Source of the DNA: Stomoxys calcitrans
Lineage: Eukaryota; Arthropoda; Insecta; Diptera; Muscidae
Assembly (NCBI RefSeq): GCF_963082655.1
Contig: NC_081556.1
Location: forward strand, 71,099,227-71,163,226
Length of the DNA stretch: 64,000 bases
Direction of reading: 5' to 3'
The notes beneath the pieces were generated by a model that was not told the DNA's origin, made no database searches, and was given only the letters and a program-made list of their open reading frames with translations. Shown piece by piece: positions 9,697-19,470 of the stretch. Each line of letters starts with the position of its first letter. Within the stretch, counting starts at the first letter, position 1. The position numbers were made by a program, and so were the translations under genes.

Positions 9697-10195
9697 TAAC
9701 AAGTGAAAACGTACTAAGTTCGACAGGGCCGAATCTTATATACATATATATATATATATATAGATTCAGACCATAATTAACAAGTATTTTGATGGCCATT
9801 AAAGGATCCGTTGTACAAAATTTCAGACAAATCGGATAATAATTGCGACATCTAGAGGCTCAAGAAGTCAACATCCCAGATCGGTTTAAATGACAGCTAT
9901 ATTAGGTTATAGACTAATTTGAGCCATATTTGGCACAGCTGTTGGAAATCATAACAAACTACGTCATGCAGCCAAATCGGCGCGCTTGTTGGCTCAAGAA
10001 GTCAAGATTCAAGATCGGTTTATATGGCAGCTATATTAGGTTTTGGGCCGATATGGCCCATTTACAATCCCAACCGATCTACACTAATAAGAAGTATTTG
10101 TGCAAGATTTCAAGCGGCTATATTTACTCCTTCGAAAGCACATGTTTAGATCGACTTAAAATGTCATGACTATACTTTATGGGGTCTCAGACGGT
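9697..10195 (+). repeat. Family A repeat, short degenerate copy
   Basis: Begins AACAAGTGAAAACGTACTAAG with the damaged palindrome TTCGACAGGGCCGAA, then a TA microsatellite (about 9741-9762). About two to three monomers follow, and it stops at CTTTATGGGGTCTCAGACGG without the GGTGGAGGGTATA end. Confidence 0.8.
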
Positions 10196-10199
10196 CTCT

Positions 10200-10690
10200 C
10201 TCTATAGAGAAGGCGGATGTTTTGGAGAAGTACAAGGCTGATAAAACCGCCTTACAGGAAGGGCGAAGAACCAGGAATGGCGTCACAACAACACCAAACG
10301 GTAACGAGCTATACTATAGCTGCCATAACATGAGGCATGAATTTGGCTGTGGATTTGTGGTTAGTCGGATGAGAGGCTAGTCACAACCCGCATAAAAGCC
10401 AAATTCTTCAACATCAACCATATTTGTGCCCATTGTGTTGTGATATTAAAATCGTTCTGGGAGATTTTAATGCGTAGAAAGGGAAGGAAGACATTTTTGT
10501 CCAACAGGTTGAGGCTGATAGATTTCGCCGCGGCAAAAAACATGGTAGTTAAAAGCACCAGATTTCAACATAAAAATATTCACAAAGCCACATGGCTGTC
10601 ACCCGATCAAAACACGAAGAACCAAATTGGTCACGTTGTGATAGATGGAAGGCATTCATTCAGCATGTTAGATGTACGATCGATCCGTGG
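10200..10690 (+). pseudogene. Endonuclease fragment of an RTE-like non-LTR element
   Basis: Translation in shifting frames gives VLEKYKADKTALQEGRRTRN, ELYYSCHNMRHEFGCGFVV, LRLIDFAAAKNMVVKSTRFQ, HKATWLSPDQNTKNQIGHVV and DGRHSFSMLDVRSIRGAN. These are motifs of an APE-type endonuclease as in RTE-clade elements (often annotated craniofacial-development-protein-2-like). Several stops and a missing central part make it inactive. It joins directly to a different (jockey) reverse transcriptase near 10690. Confidence 0.75.
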
Positions 10691-12045
10691 AGCGAATCAT
10701 CCAAAGCGTTGGGCCGCGGCGGAATCTCTACATTGATATTGAAGAATCTGGATTTACCTGGAGTTGAGTACCTTACTACTGTCCTCAAACTGTCTTTGAA
10801 CACTCTTATAGTTACCGATGTCTGGAAAATGGACAGAGTGATCTCGCTACTGATGCCTGGAAAGGACCCGAGTTTGGGGGAGTCGTGCAGACCGATCTCC
10901 CTTCTCTCACCAGTATCAAACACGCATGAGGCATTACTCCTCCCGAGCATAGTAGGAGAATTTCCATTCGCCGAGCATCAACATGGATTTCAAAGACTGC
11001 ATATTACAACAACTGCTTTGCATGCCATCACCGCACACATTTGACGTGGCTTCAATCAGCCCAGACCATGTGATTGGACGGTCCTTGTGGCACTGGACCT
11101 ATCAAAGGCATTTGACACGGTCAGTCATGGCAAACTACTTGAGGACATCGCCAACACGTCTTTCCAGCCAGGCCTGAAACGATGGGTCGCGAATTATCTG
11201 TGTGGTCGCCAGTAATTTGTGGAATTTAGGGAAAAGAAGTCGAGGCACCGTAGAGTGAAACAGGCGGGTTGATATCTCCGGCACTGTTTAACCTCTACCT
11301 ATCTATCCTCCATCCACCCCCTCCAGACGACATAGAGATCATGGCATCAGGCCCCCACCCATGAACTTGCCTTATATTTCGCTGCAAGAAATCTGAAAAT
11401 ATCTGCATAATATTCAGATCTGTCAGAATGCCACCCTCCGAACTGCGACGGGCTGTCTCCTCAGTGCTCATGTAGACCACCTCCATCAGGAGACAAAGAT
11501 CCAGTGCGAAGACATAACTACATGTTCTCTAAGCAATACCTTTTGGGCTGTTATCGCAGAGACCATCCAAATCATCATCTTGTGGATAGATATCCACCAC
11601 CCAGAAGCCTAAAGGTAGATCTACATGATCTTGACCCTCTAGATCACGGAGGTCTAGACAATATTAATGCAGCCACGGTAGCAGACCATAGCGGTAAATG
11701 GCTACCGGGTGAATGTAGTCCTTAGAGGGCGACCGGCTCCCATTGCACCTGAAGAAATTCACCCCCCCTGCAAACCAGAGTAGTTCTGGCTCAATTACGT
11801 TCCGGCAGATGCAGCCACCTCAACTCCTACAGAGCAAGGATTGATGCCGACATGCAAGATGTATGTCCCGATTGTAACCAGAGACCACACATTATACGTC
11901 ACCTGTTTAACTGCGCAGCCAGACCCACTCGACACAGACCCAGATCCCTGTGGACGCACCCCATCGTAATCGCAGAGTTCCTGGGTCTTGACACTCAACA
12001 GAAACAAGCAGAAGAAAGAACACAACAAACTGCTACAACAAAAAC
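10691..12045 (+). pseudogene. Jockey-like reverse transcriptase, internally deleted
   Basis: Motifs in order: LDLPGVEYLTTVLKLSLNTL, PGKDPSLGESCRPISLLSPV, FAEHQHGFQRLH, LVALDLSKAFDTVSHGKLLE, then frameshifted palm/thumb remains (FNLYLSSIHP, SKQYLLGCYRRDHPN, RTRVVLAQLRSGRCS). It ends with a C-terminal Cys/His region (DVCPDCNQRPHIIRHLFNC) before TAA near 12050. The YADD motif is not found, so the palm is deleted. The order and motifs match jockey-clade ORF2 of flies. It is not functional. Confidence 0.8.
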
Positions 12046-12075
12046 AAAATAATTAGGTTTCCAGTGTTCTTATTT

Positions 12076-12610
12076 ATTATACCCACCACCGACGGATGGG
12101 GGTATATTCATTTTGTCATTCCGTTTGCAACACATCGAAATATCCATTTCCGATCCTATAAAGTATATATATTCTTGATCAGCGTAAAAATCTAAGACGA
12201 TCTAGCCATGTCCTCCGTCTGTCCGTGTGTCTGTTGAAATCACGCTACAGTCTATAAAAATAGAGATATTGAGCTGAAACTTTGCACAGATTCTTTTTTT
12301 GGTCCATAAGCAGGTTAAGTTCGAAGATGGGCTATATCGGACTCTTGATATAGCCTCCATATAGACCGATCCGCCGAATTATGGTCTTAGGCCCATGAAA
12401 ACCACATTTATTATCCGATTTTGCCGTAATTTCGGACAGTTAGTTATGTTAGATCGGTCCAGATTTGGATATAGCTGCCATATAGACCGATATCTTGATT
12501 TAAAGTCATGGGCCCAAAAGAGGCGCATTTATAATCCGATTTCACTGAAATTTGACACAGAGACTTATGCTATGGTTTTCGACATCCGTGTCGTATATGG
12601 TACAGATCGG

Positions 12611-12650
<40 letters not shown>
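12076..12650 (+). repeat. Family B interspersed repeat, 5' part (interrupted by errantivirus)
   Basis: Starts TATACCCACCACCGACGGAT, then GGGGGTATATTCATTTTGTC, AGTATATATATTCTTGATC and a CCGTCTGTCCGTGTGTCTG tract. Monomers with GATATAGCTGCCATATAGAC follow, and it runs into a (TA)n tract (~12619-12650) where the errantivirus inserted. The segment 12455-12615 recurs almost unchanged at 15952-16105. Confidence 0.88.
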
Positions 12651-12652
<2 letters not shown>

Positions 12653-13127
12653 TTAACAGTTACTAAATTTCTGTTTTTATTAATTTGAGTGCTTTTACAG
12701 AACTAAATCAAAAATCTTAAACTTAGGTTGAAGTTGGTTGGTGCTGCTGTTGGCGCTGCTGCTGTTGGTTGGTGCTGTTGCTGGTGCTGCTATTGGTTTT
12801 TTGCTGATTGACGATTTTGTTATTGTTGTCGTCATGAGGTGTCAGGTTACCCGCTTTGCTGTGTTTGCTGTTGATCTGCGGTACTGGTGGATACGGATTG
12901 TTGACCCTTGCGTTAGCTGTAGAAATGCTTACATTTCATTACCATTACCATTTCATATTGTTGCTTACAAATCATGATGGTTCACTGTTTGTTGTTGCAG
13001 GCGGACAATGTTGACTGACAGCGGTCAATGAATTAATCAATAGAATCAGCAATTTTTTGGTATCGAAATCCAATATAAAGAATTTTTTGTTTGGCTGACA
13101 TCCCAGCAAACATCTTTGATGTTAACA
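12651..13127 (-). repeat. 3' LTR of the errantivirus
   Basis: 477 bp; in element sense it starts TGTTAACATC and ends GTTAACT, the inverted ends typical of gypsy-class LTRs. It contains a TGCTGCTGTTGGCGCTGCTG-like CTG-rich stretch (plus strand). The 79-codon open frame in it occurs in both LTRs and is not a gene. Confidence 0.92.
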
Positions 13128-13139
13128 CCTCCCCTCTTA
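13128..13139 (-). promoter_or_regulatory. Polypurine tract of the errantivirus
   Basis: In element sense TAAGAGGGGAGG directly abuts the 3' LTR. This is where plus-strand DNA synthesis would be primed during reverse transcription. Confidence 0.75.
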
Positions 13140-13167
13140 GTTACGAGCGTCCTCGATCGTAATACCG

Positions 13168-14406
13168 TTAGAAGTAAGGTATCTGAGATAATCTTGGTAC
13201 GTCTCTTGGAAAGTTTGTTGAATTCGATGTCGGAACTGATAGTTGATTGGGAGGTGCTAGATTAACGGTTTCAATCAATGGGCGCTGCTTTCTTCTTATC
13301 AAGAACAATACCAGAATGAGAGCTGCAGCTATTGTGAGTAAATGCACGGCCGCACTCCATTTGTTTTTAATGTTCAACAGTTCTATCGCTTTTGTATTGT
13401 TTAGATGGATCCTTTTTACAAATTCCAAAGTGGTTACTTCTTCTATTTTTGATCCAGGAGATCTAGGTTGTAGGATTGCAGGTAATGGTTCGGCATACGT
13501 TGTTTGGAAATAGTTGTATGTCTCGTTGTCAATTGTTATGGAAGCGTTTTGAAACTTGATTATGAAGGTTCCCGTAAGATTGTACTGCTCGTCGTTGATG
13601 AGAATGGTACCATCGAATTGATTTAGTAGAATCATCCCAGGCAAGACTTCCTCTACTGTAGGGGTGGTGCTATGTCTCAATAAAGTACAGTTTGCTTCTA
13701 CGCTTTTTAAAAGATTTAACAAACAATTTTCTTTTTCTATTCTTTTGACATTATTTAAATTACAAACAGTCAGATTATTGAAAGATTTACATGGTTTAAG
13801 GATCCCATAGGATTCATTTTTACAAACTAGTATTTCATTATAATCAATTTTATTAATAAGATCCCCACTCTTAGTGGGTTTAATCAAGAGTTTACTGCAG
13901 GAATCTAAATTCGTAGTCGGTACATTGACGATATAAATAAGTGATTTTTCATTTGATGCAATTTTTACTTCAGAGAATTCGAATATTTCTTCTATGTTTA
14001 CAAAGGGAATTGAATCTTTCTCGAAAAGCTCTTTTGCAATATTCACTTCAGTGTTCGACAATACAAATGAATTTATTATGCCGGACTTTGCCCAGTGAAT
14101 GGCATAATTTACATTAACAATTTCTTCCTTTAAAAGGTCAATTTTCATTTTGAGCATGGTTATAAAATTTTCATTGGTTTTTACAATTTTTATAATTTTG
14201 TTGGTATTTTCTGTGAGTTCATCTATTTTTTTTAGAGACAGATTATTTATTACAACCTGCCTATTATTGCTTGACAAAACATTGTTAATTTTTTGCTCTA
14301 TTATCTCGAAATCGTCGTGATCTGGATTTCCGGCGATCCATTTCCAACTTTTCTTAATTCTATTGATTTTTCTATTTCCTGAAGTTACAATTTTTAAATT
14401 CTTTAA
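13168..14406 (-). pseudogene. env: Errantivirus envelope gene, N-terminally truncated
   Basis: A 412-residue open frame on the minus strand begins just after a stop at 14407-14409 and ends TAA at 13168-13170. It has no credible start codon at the proper place and no signal peptide. What remains corresponds to the membrane-anchored (TM/F1-like) part of an insect errantivirus envelope. A KSWKWIAGNPDHDDFE segment lies near the start. A long Asn/Leu/Ile-rich ectodomain with N-x-T/S sites and paired cysteines follows, then one membrane span near the C-terminus (HLLTIAAALILVLFLI) and a short cytoplasmic tail after RRKQRP. The receptor-side subunit and the furin region are missing, replaced by the 154-bp repeats. 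The surviving frame itself is unbroken, unusual for an old copy and in line with the young LTRs. It is not expected to make a working envelope. Confidence 0.85.
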
Positions 14407-14798
14407 TTATTCACCAAAATTTTTTTCTCTACCAGAGTTTTCACATTTTTTTCACTTTCGTACTTAAATTCTTCTTAATTATTAAATCTAACTTTTTCCA
14501 ACTTTTCTTAATTCTATTGATTTTTCTATTTCCTGAAGTTACAATTTTTAAATTCTTTAATTATTCACCAAAATTTTTTTCTCTACCAGAGTTTTCACAT
14601 TTTTTTCACTTTCGTACTTAAATTCTTCTTAATTATTAAATCTAACTTTTTCCAACTTTTCTTAATTCTATTGATTTTTCTATTTCCTGAAGTTACAATT
14701 TTTAAATTCTTTAATTATTCACCAAAATTTTTTTCTCTACCAGAGTTTTCACATTTTTTTCACTTTTGTACTTAAATTCTTCTTAATTATTAAATCTA
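14344..14798. repeat. 154-bp tandem triplication inside the errantivirus
   Basis: CCAACTTTTCTTAATTCTAT begins at 14344, 14498 and 14652, so the unit is 154 bp with nearly three copies. By eye the copies are almost identical (a C/T change near 14766). The first unit holds the 5' end of the env frame, so the array starts at or near the deletion joint that removed gag-pol and the env N-terminus. Confidence 0.92.
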
Positions 14799-15028
14799 CG
14801 ATTCACAAATTTTTTTTTTGTGTTCACTGCCTACTTACAAATGTATCCCTATAAAGATTTTCCATACGTCCATGGAGGCGATTTCGTTGTCCTTTCGTTA
14901 AATCTACTTGGAGAATCGTCCGCTTACTTGTTGACGTGTGTTGAGCCGGTAGTTGTAGCTACAGCCTCTGTGGTCTTCTAGGGTGTTTTTTTGGTCCTTG
15001 GTCACAGCCTCCGGGTGCGTTGATGGAT

Positions 15029-15040
15029 TGTTGGGCGCCA
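15029..15040 (-). promoter_or_regulatory. Primer-binding site of the errantivirus
   Basis: In element sense TGGCGCCCAACA follows the 5' LTR with the usual overlap of the LTR's last T. TGGCGCCCAAC is the primer site type of gypsy-class elements (complement of a tRNA 3' end, probably tRNA-Lys). Confidence 0.75.
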
Positions 15041-15516
15041 GTTAACAATTACTACATTTCTGTTTTTATTAATTTGAGTGCTTTTACAGAACTAAATCAA
15101 AAATCTTAAACTTAGGTTGAAGTTGGTTGGTGCTGCTGTTGGCGCTGCTGCTGTTGGTTGGTGCTGTTGCTGGTGCTGCTATTGGTTTTTTGCTGATTGA
15201 CGATTTTGTTATTGTTGTCGTCATGAGGTGTCAGGTTACCCGCTTTGCTGTGTTTGCTGTTGATCTGCGGTACTGGTGGATACGGATTGTTGACCCTTGC
15301 GTTAGCTGTAGAAATGCTTACATTTCATTACCATTACCATTTCATATTGTTGCTTACAAATCATGATGGTTCACTGTTTGTTGTTGCAGGCGGACAATGT
15401 TGACTGACAGCGGTCAATGAATTAATCAATAGAATCAGCAATTTTTTGGTATCGAAATCCAATATAAAGAATTTTTTGTTTGGCTGACATCCCAGCAAAC
15501 ATCTTTGATGTTAACA
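15040..15516 (-). repeat. 5' LTR of the errantivirus
   Basis: 477 bp, matching the other LTR except for two substitutions close to its inner edge (ACAATTACTACATT here, ACAGTTACTAAATT at 12656). The promoter would lie inside, reading leftward in window coordinates. Confidence 0.92.
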
Positions 15517-16119
15517 TATATATAGCTATTAAAAAGATCAATATTTTGTTATACATGATTGAAGAATGATTTGTACTTATTAGTATTTTGTCCAAATCGG
15601 AACATATTTCGATATAGCTTCGATATCCGTTTTCAATTTGGGCCAGATCGGTCCTGATTTGGATATAGCCCCCATATAGACCGATCCGCCGATTTAGGGT
15701 TTTAGGTTTAGGTTAAACCACATTTATTATCGGATTTTGCTGAACTTTGGGAGAGTGAGTTGCGTTAGGCCACTTGACATCCTTGTTTAATTTGGCTCAG
15801 ATCGGTCCAGATTTCGATATAACTGCCATGTAGACCAATCTCTCGATTTGAAGTCCCATAAAAGGCTCATTTATTGTCCGATTTTGCCAAAATTTGGGAA
15901 AGTGAGTTTTGTTAGGCCCTTCGAAATTTCTTTGGAACTTGGTCCAAATCGGTCCAGATTTGGATATAGCTGCCATATAGACCGATATCTTGATTTAAAG
16001 TCATGGCCCCAAAAGAGGCGCATTTATAATCCGATTTCACTGAAATTTGACACAGAGACTTATGCTATGGTTTTCGACATCCGTGTCGTATATGGTACAG
16101 ATCAGATCGTATATGGTAC

Positions 16120-16162
<43 letters not shown>

Positions 16163-16376
16163 GCTATTAAAAAGATCAATATTTTGTTATACATGATTGA
16201 AGAATGATTTGTACTTATTAGTATTTTGTCCAAATCGGAACATATTTCGATATAGCTGCTATGGGGTATAAGGTATGTATTTTTCACTGGATTTTGACTA
16301 TAGGTGGTTTACATATATACCCGAGGTGGTGGGTATCCAAACTTCGGCCCGGCCAAACTTAACGTCTTTTTACTTA
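15517..16376 (+). repeat. Family B repeat, continuation and second partial copy
   Basis: 15517-15608 continues the copy split by the errantivirus (AGCTATTAAAAAGATCAATA). At about 15609 it switches into the middle of another B unit, whose own (TA)n tract (16120-16157) and tail (16158 onward) repeat the same text. It ends with GAGGTGGTGGGTATCC, the GC palindrome as TTCGGCCCGGCCAAA and TTTTTACTTACTTTTT. B-type DNA is therefore partly duplicated around the insertion. Confidence 0.85.
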
Positions 16377-18009
16377 CTTTTTGAAAATAATTTGGTGTTT
16401 TGAATTAAATCCTTTTTTGTAATCAATGGAAATAAAACCACATCCTTTTGACAGACATTCATGATGTTGAAATTTTATTATATGAAGTTTCATTTTAAAT
16501 TAGCATATAAATATGTGTGTAAACGAACTTTTAACAAATAATAATTATAATATTAATAATAATAATAAATTTCGTACTAGGCATTCATTATTCGCTTCAC
16601 TGCGCTGTTCTTTGCTGTGCTTATGGATTTCTGCTACACTATCAGTCAATAGAAAATAAATGTAATCGCCTTAATTTATGTATTATATCTGTGGCTGTGT
16701 CTGTGTAAGTGTGTGGCTAATTGAAGGAGATTTAATATGGTCCACAATATGTGTGGTATGCATATGTGTGCACGAATAGAGAACAAAAGCTCGCAAAACT
16801 AACAATAACTAGTAGCCTTCTTTGCTATTTACTTGCGCAGCAAATACACGTGTGTATGGGTTGTATACGGATGTGAAACAATATGAAAATATTATTCTTA
16901 AAATTGAATATTTGGGTGTATGTTTGTGTTTATGTATGTGTGTATAAGAGGTGTGGCGGTTGGTGTTGGGTGAAATACAGATTGAGTCACATTTGTTAAG
17001 CCTCTTAAGATATGTTGCATGTGAATTTGTCACATTCTAAGTTTTCGTCATAATAATTAAGCACATCTATTAAGTAAACACATATATATGTTATGTATGT
17101 ATGAACGAACGTACATTTAATGCATACTTGCTGTTATATGCTCTATATAATTTTATTTAATATGTTTAAATCATTTTATATTTTCATTATTTTTAAATAC
17201 GAATATTTTTGGTGGGGGAGGATGTGGTCAGAATGAATTCTTCCGACAATAATTTAAAATTAAAACATTGAATTGGCTAATATTTTTGGGGGTTGTTTTT
17301 CTTTTTTTGTATTGTCAATTTCCAGCAGAAAAATCTTTCTCCGAATGACGGCTGCGGTTTTAATTCCTGTATCTTGGTAATTTTAAATACAGGAGACTTT
17401 TATAATGTGTTAATCGGCTTATTTTTCCGACAACTTAAAGAAGCGGCTTAGATTCATTTCACATATCACACAAAATAAAAAATTGCCTCAAAATTTAAGA
17501 TCTTTTTTTGCTTGAAAGATTTAAGCAATGATTACTAGCCAAAGAACCAACATTTCTAAATAAAGATGCTATCATCAAATTTTAGTTGTTATTTACTTAC
17601 GGACACCACCATCCGTTTCGAATTTCGATTGCTCATTTATTATCATTTTACTTCACAGATGATATATTTTGAAAAAATCATTTTGTTAACTTAGCATCTT
17701 AACCTAAAAAGTAAAACATTCAAAGACTCTATCATATGTAAGGCTATTTTGTGTCTTCAACTAAGGTACACTCTTGTTATCTAACTTCCAACGATATTTT
17801 GACATTCATTTTAGATTTTTGGTTATAATAACAAGATGCAAAGTTAAGGATCTACTAACCTTCCATTTAAAATAAAAATTCTTAATATCAAGAAAAATAA
17901 CTTACACAAGGGAAAAGTTTCCTTAAAAAGTTGGAAATTTGATCATCTTTAAATTAAGTTTGCTTAACTTTGACTCGAATCTTTAAAATTAGGACAATAA
18001 TTTTTTCAG
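16377..18009. other. AT-rich apparently unique DNA, no gene seen
   Basis: A 1.6-kb stretch without repeat-family motifs or convincing exons. It has simple-sequence patches such as AATAATTATAATATTAATAA near 16540 and TG-rich runs near 16690 and 16915. It lies downstream of the follistatin/Kazal gene on that gene's strand, and part may be 3' untranslated or flanking DNA. Confidence 0.45.
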
Positions 18010-18352
18010 TGTAAATTTTGAAAAGATATTGCTGCACATGCGAATTTGCCCTTGAACATTCCATTAAGGAACCGGGGCAAACTTCTCACATATAAATGAG
18101 TGGTATCCGATTCAAGTTTAAGCTCAATGATAAGGGGCCTCCTTTTTTGTCCGAGTCCGAACGGCATGCTGCAGTGCGACACCTCTTTGGGGAGAACTTT
18201 TAACATGGTATAGTACCTCACAAATTTCGTCAGCAATGGGAGGAAATAACCACCGCTGAAAACAAAATGTCTTTTGTTCTCGCCAGGACTTGAACCCAGG
18301 CGTTCAGCGTCATAGGCGGACATGGTAATCTTTACGCAACGGTAACCTCCCT
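18010..18352 (-). repeat. tRNA-derived SINE, near full length
   Basis: In the minus sense it opens with a tRNA-like head: GGAGGTTACCGTTGCG (A-box region), CCGCCTATGACGCTGAACG and the B box GGTTCAAGTCC (18286-18296). A body with GGTACTATACCATG and GCCGTTCGGACTCGGAC follows, then GGAATGTTCAAGGGCAAATT at the tail. The same order occurs at 39591 and, in part, at 42482, 42868 and 61890. It would be transcribed by RNA polymerase III from the A and B boxes. Confidence 0.82.
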
Positions 18353-18785
18353 ACGTATAGCTATAAAGATATAACTTTCCATTTAAAAAAGATAGACTTT
18401 TACACTTTTTTCCTCTAGCTCTTTATATCGATGGAAGAAAGTGCATATGATCATTGTAAGTTAAATAGTTTCAGATTTTGTTTCCGAAAACTTCTTTTAG
18501 TTTAATTCAAAGAGGTGATCTCAACAAGGCTATATTACAGAAGCCTCTTTAATATTTTCAATGAAACGCTTTGCCGACAAATATTTTTTTGCCTTCAATA
18601 GGAATTGTTCTGCTGGAAATCTTTTAAATGTGCCCCTAATATATTTAAGTGAGGGTTTGGGTTAATGATTCCACATTTCCTTGGATTAACTTTTAATGGG
18701 AGTTATTTTGCTACTTAATAAATTCTAACAAACAACTACAGACAATTTTAGACTTAACGTATGACCTTTGACATGTTGCTGATGT
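18353..18785 (-). other. Probable 3' untranslated/flanking DNA of the follistatin/Kazal gene
   Basis: Lies directly after the TAA at 18786-18788 on the minus strand. AT-rich, no coding or repeat signature. No clear AATAAA was found on the minus strand close to the stop, so the transcript end is unknown; a SINE starts at 18352. Confidence 0.4.
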
Positions 18786-18917
18786 TTAATGACAATTGCC
18801 AGGATATTTCACATCAATATAGAATCCTGTGGAGCACGAATCCTTACGCATCTCACACCATGAGTTGTAGGTACGGTTGTTGACACCACAGATTTTTTCC
18901 TCTTCCAAACGGAGGGT
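18786..18917 (-). CDS. Follistatin/Kazal-domain secreted protein, last coding exon
   Basis: The minus-strand acceptor TTTTTTACAG precedes base 18917. The exon opens in phase 0 and runs 43 codons to TAA (18786-18788). It encodes TLRLEEEKICGVNNRTYNSW, CEMRKDSC and IDVKYPGNCH. These carry the last four cysteines of a Kazal fold (C, then VNNRTYNSW-C, C, and a final C two residues from the end), with the family's NRTY element. It pairs in phase and in disulphide pattern with the exon at 22742-22866. Kazal modules inhibit serine proteases or, in follistatin modules, bind TGF-beta-type ligands. Ending right after the sixth Kazal cysteine means the module closes the protein. Orthology to a named fly gene was not established. 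Confidence 0.85.
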   Translation of the reverse strand, partial: TLRLEEEKICGVNNRTYNSWCEMRKDSCSTGFYIDVKYPGNCH

Positions 18918-18986
18918 CTGTAAAAAATACAAGAACATAAAGAAATCGTTAAATATTTGCAATTGTTTTAACTAATTTCTTAAAGT

Positions 18987-19127
18987 AGCGTTGCTCGTTA
19001 GTAAGTCTATTCATGATGAAATGTCAAAGCATACTGAGCATCTTTCTCTTTGACACCATGTCTGAAATCCCACGTGATCTGTCAAATACTAATGCATGAA
19101 AATCCTAACCTCAAAAAAATCACCCTT
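18987..19127. mobile_element. Foldback Tc1/mariner-derived element, copy 2 (one arm only)
   Basis: Only the right arm is present, from GCGTTGCTCGTTAGTAAGTC to the terminus ...AATCACCCTT followed by TA. The core and left arm are missing, and the break (TAAAGTA|GCGTTGC) has no inverted partner. It sits in the intron of the follistatin/Kazal gene, just upstream (gene sense) of the last exon. Confidence 0.85.
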
Positions 19128-19470
19128 TATTTCAATAAACAAGTGTTTAAGTAGGCCGGTTTAACTCGATGAGAGAGACGTTTTTACACTTTGGATAACA
19201 ATTGAATCATATTCGATTCAGGTGGCCAGAACTCTTACACTCACAGAAAAAAGTTTGCTGAAAATAGCAAACACTGTCTGCTTTATATTAGTAGTTCATT
19301 TTGCTTCTAAAGCAGTAGTTCTGCAATTTTACAGCAGCAAGCTTACTGCTTAAAAGTCTGTTGCTTAATTATGAAGGAGATGTTAGAAGAATAAATAAAA
19401 TACAAATGTACAATAAATGTGTGTCTCAGTGGATGTTTATAATTACCACTGAATGTATACTTTCCATAAT
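19128..19470. other. Intron sequence, nothing recognised
   Basis: About 340 bp between two mobile elements within the follistatin/Kazal intron. AT-rich with mild AGCA/GCAAAC repetition (19245-19360). No exon signature on either strand. Confidence 0.45.

Larger units (their letters stand above)
12651..15516 (-). mobile_element. Internally deleted gypsy-type errantivirus (LTR-env remnant-LTR, 2.9 kb)
   Basis: Two 477-bp LTRs flank a 1.9-kb interior that holds a primer-binding site, a short leader, a 154-bp triplication, part of an env gene and a polypurine tract, but no gag or pol. The LTRs differ at only two bases by eye, so the insertion is young. The element sits in a (TA)n tract and TATA flanks both ends, consistent with the 4-bp TATA duplication of Drosophila errantiviruses. 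It is defective: no capsid, protease, reverse transcriptase or integrase is encoded, and env lacks its N-terminal part. It would need a helper to move. Confidence 0.9.

Noticed and set aside
12738..12977. 79-codon Leu/Val-rich frame, also at 15127-15366
   Set aside because: It lies inside both LTRs of the errantivirus, antisense to the element, and arises from the CTG-rich stretch.
13247..13513. 88-codon plus-strand frame
   Set aside because: Antisense shadow of the env remnant.
12651..15516. Reverse-transcribed spliced env message
   Set aside because: LTR-leader-env without gag-pol suggested it, but the env N-terminus is missing and the joint lies inside a 154-bp triplication, so a deletion is the simpler explanation.
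18006..18352. True tRNA gene (also 39591, 61890)
   Set aside because: A and B boxes are present, but no cloverleaf with acceptor pairing closes within 75 bases and the same body follows in every copy; it is a SINE.
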